This document shows, piece after piece, positions 1 through 5,533 of a DNA stretch of 10,273 nt (its first letter is position 1; each line of letters starts with the position of its first letter). The DNA is from Desulfobacterales bacterium (lineage in GTDB: Bacteria > Desulfobacterota > Desulfobacteria > Desulfobacterales > Desulfobacteraceae), in assembly GCA_022361135.1 (NCBI GenBank), contig JAKSBM010000832.1, positions 1 through 10,273 on the forward strand. The letters run 5' to 3'. Under the pieces are notes generated by a model that was not told the origin of the DNA, did no database searches, and saw only the letters and a list, made by a program, of their open reading frames with translations. The position numbers and the translations under genes were made by a program.

Positions 1-554
1 ATGACCTTGGTGAGCATGATCACCCCGGCCTTGGCCACGGCATAGGCCCCATTGAAAAGGGGGGGGACTTCACCGGCACGGGAGGCGGTGTTGATGATGG
101 CCCCCCCATTCTCCTGCATGAGGGGAACCAGGGCCTTGGAAACCCGAAACACCCCGTGGAGGTTCACATCCACGGTTTTAATCCAATCCTCTTCCCCATA
201 GGTGTGGACCCCGTTGGGAACCCCGAATGAGGCCCCGGCATTGTTCACCAAAATATCCAACCCATTGGAAAAATCCGTCAGCCTCTCCTTCATGGTTTCA
301 ACGCTGGATGTCCGGGTCACATCCAGGGGAATGGGAATGGACCGAACCTGGAACCGATCCGCCAACTCTGCTGCAATGGATTCCATCTCCTGGCTGGTTC
401 CCGTGGGGATATCCGTTGTGGAACTCCCGCCCAGATCCGCAATGGCCACATCTGCACCCAATTGTGCCAGTTTCCGCGCAACGGCGTAGCCAATGCCGGT
501 TTTCTTCCCCGCCCCGGTTACCAGGGCGCACTTACCTTTCAGGGATTCTGTCAT
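1..554 (-). CDS. Short-chain dehydrogenase/reductase (SDR), 3' part missing
   Basis: The reading frame starts at 554 and stays open to the left edge: 184 codons seen, C-terminus outside the window. It is a classical Rossmann-fold SDR, an NAD(P)-dependent oxidoreductase of the cytoplasm. Visible motifs are the nucleotide-binding TGAGKKTGIG (residues 13-22, glycine spacing two residues longer than the textbook TGxxxGxG), NNAG (104-107), the structural Asn in NLHG (N131), the catalytic Ser in NTAS (S158) and YAVAK (Y171, K175). D40 at the end of the second strand (VAIADL) suggests NAD rather than NADP preference; that is inference. The start is supported by GGAG nine bases upstream, inside the last codons of the TetR gene, so the two genes are probably translationally coupled. 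The substrate cannot be read from the sequence; 3-hydroxyacyl-CoA, 3-oxoacyl-ACP or small alcohol activity are all possible. Family confidence is high, substrate unknown. Confidence 0.93.
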   Translation of the reverse strand, partial: MTESLKGKCALVTGAGKKTGIGYAVARKLAQLGADVAIADLGGSSTTDIPTGTSQEMESIAAELADRFQVRSIPIPLDVTRTSSVETMKERLTDFSNGLDILVNNAGASFGVPNGVHTYGEEDWIKTVDVNLHGVFRVSKALVPLMQENGGAIINTASRAGEVPPLFNGAYAVAKAGVIMLTKV

Positions 555-558
555 GGTC

Positions 559-1200
559 TCACTCTCCTGTATTGGATTTACTTTGAATGGACTGGATGAT
601 CTTTTCAACGCTGTAAGCATATACCTGGTCGTGGTCTTCACCGCCCAGGAGGGTTTGTTCCAATTTTTTGAACTGGAGAAGGCCGTGGAGGGTCCCCCAA
701 AACATGAGGGCAAATTTAGCCGGATCAGACTCCTGGAAAATTCCATTATCATTGCCCTGGCTCACCACCTGCTGGATAAGGCCCAGGATCTTCTTTCCCG
801 CCATATCCACGGCATTTTTATGGACCGGGGCAAAGAAAACCCGGGGGGCGGAAAGAAAGGAATTGATGATGGCAAAATAGGCATCCTGCTCCCGGCTGAA
901 ATCGGCGTAGGCCCGGCCGATCTGGCGTAGTTTTTCATCTTCTCCCAGGATGGGTTGGGAAACAATCTCCCGGACGATTCCATAAAGAAGTGCCAGCCCC
1001 TCCTGCTGTAGGGCAATGAAGATCTCTTCCTTATTCTTAAAATAAAAATATATGGTGCCCACGGCCAATTGGCTGGCCTTGGAGATTTTTGAAATGGACA
1101 CCTGGTGAATGCCCTGGGAAAAAAGCAGGGTTCTGGCTGCATCCAGAATCTGGTTGCGCCGCATCTCTTTTTCCTGGGCCCGCCGTTCTTTAATTCCCAT
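559..1200 (-). CDS. TetR/AcrR family transcriptional regulator
   Basis: This 213-residue protein has the normal length and layout of a TetR/AcrR repressor. A basic N-terminus (residues 1-16) precedes the helix-turn-helix domain (about 17-62), which includes the family signature around the recognition helix, ending VGTIYFYFKNKEEIF (residues 47-61). The remainder is a helical ligand-binding and dimerisation domain, with FALMFWGTLHGLLQF (163-177) typical of the C-terminal helices of this family. The start at 1200 has GGGAG eight bases upstream. The gene is the first of a unit with the SDR gene (stop and next start 4 bases apart), and a palindromic candidate operator lies at its own promoter, so it probably represses itself and the SDR gene. 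The inducer is unknown; such regulators beside SDR genes often respond to acyl-CoAs or small hydrophobic molecules, but nothing here proves that. It is not obviously connected with the glycan cluster. Confidence 0.95.
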   Translation of the reverse strand: MGIKERRAQEKEMRRNQILDAARTLLFSQGIHQVSISKISKASQLAVGTIYFYFKNKEEIFIALQQEGLALLYGIVREIVSQPILGEDEKLRQIGRAYADFSREQDAYFAIINSFLSAPRVFFAPVHKNAVDMAGKKILGLIQQVVSQGNDNGIFQESDPAKFALMFWGTLHGLLQFKKLEQTLLGGEDHDQVYAYSVEKIIQSIQSKSNTGE

Positions 1201-1241
1201 GGGATGGACTCCCGATGCATTGATTTTAGAATGATGATTTA

Positions 1242-1262
1242 TTTTCGAACGCCGTTCGATAA
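1242..1262. promoter_or_regulatory. Candidate TetR operator palindrome
   Basis: Positions 1245-1259 read TCGAACGCCGTTCGA, a perfect inverted repeat with 7-base arms around a single central base. One mismatched pair (1244/1260) is followed by two further matching pairs (1243/1261 and 1242/1262). It lies 4 bases downstream of the proposed -10 element and covers the expected transcription start, 42 bases before the regulator's start codon. TetR-family dimers bind such short palindromes and block RNA polymerase, so autoregulation by the adjacent repressor is the natural reading. Binding itself is inferred. Confidence 0.72.
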
Positions 1263-1266
1263 ACTT

Positions 1267-1295
1267 TGTTTACAAAACAAGACACCCCCTGTCAA
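1267..1295 (-). promoter_or_regulatory. Probable sigma-70-type promoter of the tetR-SDR unit
   Basis: On the minus strand a consensus TTGACA (1295-1290) is followed after exactly 17 bases by TAAACA (1272-1267), a weak -10 hexamer. The predicted start, about 6-8 bases further on, falls in or at the edge of the palindrome at 1242-1262. The -35 is perfect and the spacing ideal, but the -10 matches only partly, so the exact start needs mapping. Confidence 0.55.
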
Positions 1296-1308
1296 CCCCA
1301 TTGCCCAT

Positions 1309-1351
1309 AAAAAAAGGCATCTACTTTCCCCGGGGGGAAGGCAGATGCCTT
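1309..1351 (-). terminator. Rho-independent terminator of the small membrane protein gene / glycan operon
   Basis: The arms AAGGCATCT (1314-1322) and AGATGCCTT (1343-1351) are perfect inverted repeats. They enclose a further GC-rich inner stem made from TTTCCCC and GGGGGGAA. Read on the minus strand, the hairpin is followed by seven T residues (1315-1309; the first two also belong to the outer stem). The plus strand lacks a T tract after the hairpin, so it works only in the minus direction. It lies 29 bases after the stop of the 67-residue protein gene and insulates the tetR promoter from the genes upstream. Confidence 0.88.
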
Positions 1352-1379
1352 GAATGGGTGGAATGGGCTTTTTGTTTAT

Positions 1380-1583
1380 TTATCCGGGATCTATCTCACA
1401 CCTATCGTTGAGACGGAGCCGGAATACGTACACGGCCAGGGCCAAGATGGGCAAGATCCACACAATGCCGATGACGGGGAAAAACAAAAAGATGACACTC
1501 CCGACCGCCACGGACAGGACCAGCAAAAGAAGGCCGATGCCGTACTGAAATGTTTTCTCCACTACGCAATGGTCATTTTTCAT
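1380..1583 (-). CDS. Small two-helix inner-membrane protein, function unknown
   Basis: This 67-residue protein is dominated by two hydrophobic segments, about residues 14-34 and 36-55, separated by a turn at FFPVIG, with a short polar N-terminus containing His5 and Cys6 and a charged tail (RLRLNDRCEIDPG). It should sit in the cytoplasmic membrane as a hairpin. I do not recognise a specific family; it resembles many short DUF-type membrane proteins in overall form only. It is a real gene rather than a chance frame because a consensus AGGAGG lies six bases before the start and a strong terminator follows directly. It lies 97 bases after the exported-protein gene with no convincing terminator between them, so it may be the last gene of the glycan operon, or it may have its own promoter. 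No function can be assigned. Confidence 0.78.
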   Translation of the reverse strand: MKNDHCVVEKTFQYGIGLLLLVLSVAVGSVIFLFFPVIGIVWILPILALAVYVFRLRLNDRCEIDPG

Positions 1584-1589
1584 GGTCTT

Positions 1590-1595
1590 CCTCCT
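1590..1595 (-). promoter_or_regulatory. Consensus ribosome binding site of the small membrane protein gene
   Basis: The minus strand reads AGGAGG, ending six bases before the ATG at 1583. This is the clearest Shine-Dalgarno sequence in the window and is the main reason for accepting the 67-residue frame and its start. Confidence 0.85.
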
Positions 1596-1603
1596 ATTTT
1601 GGG

Positions 1604-1633
1604 TTTGGCCTGTGTTTTACAGGTATGACCAAA
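1604..1633 (-). other. Inverted-repeat structure in the leader of the small membrane protein gene
   Basis: On the minus strand, TTTGG (1633-1629) pairs with CCAAA (1608-1604), and inside it CCTGT (1623-1619) pairs with ACAGG (1613-1609) around a five-base loop, leaving TCATA bulged on one side. The structure ends eight bases before the AGGAGG. It has no T tract, so it is not a terminator. It may be a leader hairpin, but the stems are short and chance is possible. Confidence 0.3.
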
Positions 1634-1680
1634 AAGTAAGGAGGGCATAACATTTGTCAACCATTGAAAATCAAAAAAAC

Positions 1681-3093
1681 TTATTCCCCTTCTGGGATCA
1701 GGTAGTCCATGCGTTTGATGAGATCAATTCTTCGTTTGCCCTGGGTACCTGGAACCACGGCCAAATCCCCTTCCCTGTCAAAGGTCCCGGTTTCATAGGG
1801 ACGCTTGGACAGGTCCTTGACGGCAAAATAAACCCTTGTTCCCGGAACCAAACGATCCGTGTCTTCTTTTTTCAAGCGGAATGGGGCCCACACCGCCTGG
1901 TAGTAGGGCCAGATTTTTTTAAATTTTCCACCGGGGTTTAAATCCATCCCCTTGAACCGTTTATCCGGGATAATGATCACCGGTGCAGCCTGGTGGTAAT
2001 TGGCATTGGTAATGGGGGCAAAGGCATATTTCACCTGGTATTGGGAATGGCTGTGCTTGTTGTTTTTATACTTATCCGAAAAGCCGATTTCAAAGGAGCG
2101 TTTTCTGGGAAACCAGGTAATGGCCGGAGAATTGATGGTTTCCGAATTCTGGGGTTCGGGGTCGTGGAGGAAGGCAATCTCATCCACCCAAATGCTGTAG
2201 GGAGGAACGGCAATGCCCTCATAGGGATGGAAGGTCAAATAAAAAGCATGGAGACTGTCAAAATACGGGGTTCCCATATCCCTGACACTGTAGGACGGAT
2301 GGGGATAAGCCTGGGCATTGTGATAGGCGTTGTTGTGGTTGGGATGACCGTCCACCAGAACATGGGTCCAGCCCCCGCCCTGGTTGTAGACGTCGTGGTA
2401 CCAATGGCCTCCGGTACCGTTATAGGGACCGATGGTCATGGTTTTTCCGGGTTGGGGGGCATGGGGCGGTCGCCCATCATTGGCAATGGTCCCGGGCATT
2501 TTGACATAGAGGCTGAGCCGATTCATGCCCTGGGCTTTGTGGAAGGGAGTATTTCCCCTATTCATGGTATTGTTCATGAAATAAAGATAGGGGTGGCCCA
2601 CCTTTTCTCCCCCCGTGGCCACGGGATTCTCCCCCCGGGCCCGCATTTTTAAATATCCATCCTTGGAATGGACGGCCAGGCCGTGTTGCCCTTTGGAATT
2701 CACCCCGCCGGTGGCCACAAATCTTAGGCTGTTCCCCCTTACGGCGGTATGGGAATCAATCTCGAGGAATCCATAGGTTTCAAAGCCCATGTGGGGATTG
2801 TTGTATGTGCAACTATAGCTTTTAAAATAATTATAAACCCCAGGCTTGTCGGGGTAATGCCTGGAATCGGCCCAGCCGGTGCCACCCCGGGAGAAAATGG
2901 CCAAGGGTTTGTACCGCCACCCGTCCGAGGCATGTTCCGGGGCCTGATCCGGCGGGGTGGGAACAAAGGCATCGAAATTGAGCCAGGTCCTGACGCCCAC
3001 CTTTTCAGGGGGTCCGGCCATTGCCGGAAAGATCATTATCCCAACAACAATCCAAATCAGGATCGGGCAAATTATCCACCTGCGTTGCGGCAT
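1681..3093 (-). CDS. Exported protein of unknown function in a glycan biosynthesis operon
   Basis: The 470-residue product begins with a clear Sec signal peptide: basic MPQRR, a hydrophobic core (about 6-24) and a cleavage site AMA|GPPEK after residue 26. There is no lipobox, no C-terminal anchor and no PEP-CTERM motif, so it should be periplasmic or released. The mature part is rich in Tyr, Trp, Gly, His and Asn. Residues 27-310 look like a beta-sandwich, carbohydrate-binding-like region ending in PPYSIWVDEIAFLHD, a pattern seen at the edge of jelly-roll glycan-binding domains. Residues 229-267 are unusually rich in His and Asn. After a linker, residues 320-430 may form a second small beta domain. 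I cannot place it in a named family; a glycan-binding, lyase or export-linked role is inference from context. AAGGA lies about five bases before the start, which is 15 bases after the preceding glycosyltransferase stop. Confidence 0.85.
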   Translation of the reverse strand: MPQRRWIICPILIWIVVGIMIFPAMAGPPEKVGVRTWLNFDAFVPTPPDQAPEHASDGWRYKPLAIFSRGGTGWADSRHYPDKPGVYNYFKSYSCTYNNPHMGFETYGFLEIDSHTAVRGNSLRFVATGGVNSKGQHGLAVHSKDGYLKMRARGENPVATGGEKVGHPYLYFMNNTMNRGNTPFHKAQGMNRLSLYVKMPGTIANDGRPPHAPQPGKTMTIGPYNGTGGHWYHDVYNQGGGWTHVLVDGHPNHNNAYHNAQAYPHPSYSVRDMGTPYFDSLHAFYLTFHPYEGIAVPPYSIWVDEIAFLHDPEPQNSETINSPAITWFPRKRSFEIGFSDKYKNNKHSHSQYQVKYAFAPITNANYHQAAPVIIIPDKRFKGMDLNPGGKFKKIWPYYQAVWAPFRLKKEDTDRLVPGTRVYFAVKDLSKRPYETGTFDREGDLAVVPGTQGKRRIDLIKRMDYLIPEGE

Positions 3094-3108
3094 GAATTCC
3101 TTCCCATA

Positions 3109-4287
3109 CTATGATTTTTGGGCCAGCCATTGTCCATGGGCGGCAATGACCTGTTCTGCAATATGCTCCCAATTCAACCGATTCCCCACCTCATCCAGGC
3201 CCGCCTGGCCCATGCAGCTCATTTTTTCCGGTTTGGAAATCAATCCATCCAGAACCCGATGGAGGGAATCCACGGATTCCTTTTCAAATAAGCAGCCGGT
3301 GATATTGTCCTGGATCAAATCATGGATATTGGGGGTATCCGGTGCCACCACCGGTTTTCCCATGGCCATATACTCGGGGATTTTCATGGGGGAGGCATAA
3401 AAGGTGGTCTTGGGGCTCACAGCCACGTCAAAGAGGGAAATGTGTGCATTGACCTGGTCATGGGGGACCCGACCGGTGATGATCACCCCCTTTTCACAGC
3501 CCTGCTGCCGGGCCAATGCCATGATCTCTTCCCGGATGGCTCCGTCCCCCACCAGGAGCAGCACAGCATGGGGGTGGGTTTCATGGATTCGGGCAAAGGC
3601 ATTGACCAAAAGATCGATACCATGCCAGGGCCGCAATATTCCGGTAAATCCAATCACCACATTCTCCGGGGTGAGATGGTAACGGCCAAGGAGGGATTTG
3701 GATCTGGGCAGCGGATAAAAGGTATCCCGATTCACCCCATTGGGCATGACCATGATATTTTCCCCCGGCACCCCCTGCCCCTGGAGATAGATTTTCAGCG
3801 GTGTGGAAACCACAATGGTTTTATGGGCATCATGGCTGGTTTTGGCCTCCAGGTGGTGGGCCAGGCTTTTAAAATAAAGTTTTTCATCACTTTCAACATG
3901 GCGCTCATGGGCCAGGGGGGCATTGAACTCCAGAAAAACCGGAATACCCAACCATTTCCCCAGTCCCACCACGGCATAGTTGAAAATCATATACCGATCA
4001 TAGATGAAATCCGGCTTAACGCGTCGAATTTGCCCATGGAGGTTCACCAGGGCCGCCAGATTATATCCCAGTTCCAGGATTTCGTAGACCGGACGGGGAA
4101 TCAGCTTTTTCAGCCACTCCCCCCAGGCTGCCGGTTTGACTCCCCGGGGCTGGTTTTCCTTGGCAGCCGGGCCGGCCATTTCAACGTCATGGCCCAGTTT
4201 CCGAAAGGCAGATACCATTTCCCGGATATGGATGCCTTCGGCACCGTCCCCCAGGGTTCTATGGTGGTACAATATTTTCAATGGCAT
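3109..4287 (-). CDS. GT4-family glycosyltransferase
   Basis: This 392-residue protein is a GT-B fold retaining glycosyltransferase of the GT4 (glycosyl transferases group 1) type, acting at the cytoplasmic membrane face on a nucleotide-sugar donor. The N-terminal acceptor domain starts with KILYHHRTLGDGAEGIHIREM (4-24). The C-terminal donor domain shows GFTGILRPWHGIDLL (213-227), LLLVGDGA (243-250), the TGRVPH turn (271-276) and SPMKIPEYMAMGKPVVAPD (299-317). The usual EX7E pair is modified: E305 is present, but the residue eight before it is Tyr297. The gene overlaps the end of the upstream glycosyltransferase gene by 10 bases, and AGGA lies just ahead of its ATG, so it is probably translated by coupling. 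Donor and acceptor sugars cannot be predicted. N-termini of this type occur in exosortase-linked clusters, but that is from memory of the family, not proof. Confidence 0.93.
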   Translation of the reverse strand: MPLKILYHHRTLGDGAEGIHIREMVSAFRKLGHDVEMAGPAAKENQPRGVKPAAWGEWLKKLIPRPVYEILELGYNLAALVNLHGQIRRVKPDFIYDRYMIFNYAVVGLGKWLGIPVFLEFNAPLAHERHVESDEKLYFKSLAHHLEAKTSHDAHKTIVVSTPLKIYLQGQGVPGENIMVMPNGVNRDTFYPLPRSKSLLGRYHLTPENVVIGFTGILRPWHGIDLLVNAFARIHETHPHAVLLLVGDGAIREEIMALARQQGCEKGVIITGRVPHDQVNAHISLFDVAVSPKTTFYASPMKIPEYMAMGKPVVAPDTPNIHDLIQDNITGCLFEKESVDSLHRVLDGLISKPEKMSCMGQAGLDEVGNRLNWEHIAEQVIAAHGQWLAQKS

Positions 4288-5519
4288 TTTCCTAAAAGAG
4301 TGTCATACAGGGATACAACTTGCCGGGCGCAATGGTCCCAGCGACGCTGATCCAAAAGACGGGCATTGGCCCTTCGATCCCTTTGCCAGGACAGGACTTC
4401 TTCCATGGCCGTTTCCATGCCCACATCATCATTGGCCACCACCCTGCCCTGGCTTCGATCCATAATCATTTCGGGCACCGCCCCCACACGGGTGGCCACA
4501 CAGGGGCAGCCACAGGCCAAGGCTTCAAAAAGGACATTGGGGCTCCCCTCCCCCCGGCTGGCCAGGCAGAAGAGATCCGCCCCATTATACCAGAGTTTAA
4601 GGTCTGAATTGGGAACCTGGCCGTGGAAATGGACCCGATCTTCCACATGGGTCTGCTGGCACAATTCCTCCAACGCCCCCCCATATCGGCTTTCCGGCCC
4701 TTCCGAACCAATGATATGGAGATGCACGTCCCTGGACCCTCGTTGCCGGAGTCGTGCCAGGGCCCGAATGACACGATCAAAGCCCTTGCGATAGGTCAAG
4801 GAGCCCACGCAGAGGATGTGACACTGACGGGGGGACAGTCCAAGGGCTTCCCGGGCCTGGTCCTGGGGAATATGGTGGAATCGATCCCGATCCACCCCAT
4901 TGATGATAACCTGGGTCCTTTTACCTTCAACACCGGCCTCCCGGGCCAGATCAATCAACTCCCGGCTCAGGCCGATCACCTGGTCGGCCCGCCCCAGGAA
5001 AAACCGGGTCATGAGATTGCGCAGGCTGTATTCCCTGACCCCTTTGGAAGGGTTCTTCGGATCCACAAAAATATTCAAGGCCTCCCTGCCCCTGAGGGTC
5101 ACCAAAAACGGCTTTCCCAGCCACTTGGACAATAGATAACCGGCCGGCAAATCCGGATAGGTCCAATGGAGATCCATGAGATCGGCGTTGCGATACCAGG
5201 AAAAGTCCTTGCCCATCAGACTGCGCACAACAGCCCAGGCATAGGTCACCCCATCCAGGGATTTCAAAAGGCCGGGGATGATAAAATAACGGGGATGGAT
5301 GACCTCAATGCCGTCAATGGTCTCTTTCCCGGGTATTTTATCAAAATTCCGATATCGATCCAGGCATTGGGCAAAGGGAAACCAGGGAATGGGATTGATC
5401 ACCCGGACCTGGCAATGTTCAGCAATGGCCTTGATCCGGTTGTGAACAAAAATCCCATGGTTGGGGTATTGGGAATTGGGGTAGAGGTAGGATAAAACCA
5501 GAATTCGCCTTTGCTTCAT
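4278..5519 (-). CDS. GT4-family glycosyltransferase
   Basis: The 413-residue product is a GT-B glycosyltransferase with an N-terminal GT4-like domain beginning RRILVLSYLYPNSQYPNHGIF (4-24), and a C-terminal group 1 domain with ILCVGSLTYRKGFDRVIRAL (235-254), HIIGSEGP (268-275), FHGQVPNSDL (298-307) and an intact EX7E motif from E324 to E332 in SRGEGSPNVLFEALACGCP. It should transfer a sugar from a nucleotide donor to a lipid-linked glycan at the inner face of the membrane. The open frame extends 47 codons further upstream, but that part overlaps the amidotransferase gene and has no family resemblance. I chose the ATG at 5519 because it begins the conserved strand and has AAAAGGG seven bases upstream. 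It lies 13 bases after the amidotransferase stop, and its own stop overlaps the next gene by 10 bases. Sugar specificity is unknown. Confidence 0.94.
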   Translation of the reverse strand: MKQRRILVLSYLYPNSQYPNHGIFVHNRIKAIAEHCQVRVINPIPWFPFAQCLDRYRNFDKIPGKETIDGIEVIHPRYFIIPGLLKSLDGVTYAWAVVRSLMGKDFSWYRNADLMDLHWTYPDLPAGYLLSKWLGKPFLVTLRGREALNIFVDPKNPSKGVREYSLRNLMTRFFLGRADQVIGLSRELIDLAREAGVEGKRTQVIINGVDRDRFHHIPQDQAREALGLSPRQCHILCVGSLTYRKGFDRVIRALARLRQRGSRDVHLHIIGSEGPESRYGGALEELCQQTHVEDRVHFHGQVPNSDLKLWYNGADLFCLASRGEGSPNVLFEALACGCPCVATRVGAVPEMIMDRSQGRVVANDDVGMETAMEEVLSWQRDRRANARLLDQRRWDHCARQVVSLYDTLLGKCH

Positions 5520-5526
5520 TGCAGAG

Positions 5527-5533
5527 CCCTTTT
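5527..5533 (-). promoter_or_regulatory. Ribosome binding site that fixes the glycosyltransferase start at 5519
   Basis: The minus strand reads AAAAGGG from 5533 to 5527, beginning at the last base of the amidotransferase stop codon and ending seven bases before the ATG at 5519. It supports this start over the longer open frame that begins at 5660. Confidence 0.7.

Noticed and set aside
1993..2652. 219-codon plus-strand frame opposite the exported protein gene
   Set aside because: It looks like a Gly/Val/Ile-rich mirror of the real frame. The minus frame has a signal peptide, a ribosome binding site and fits the operon.
3322..4350. 342-codon open frame on the plus strand opposite a GT4 gene
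   Set aside because: It mirrors the coding strand of a well-supported glycosyltransferase, is rich in Gly, His and Ile, lacks family motifs, and runs across the overlap of two real genes.
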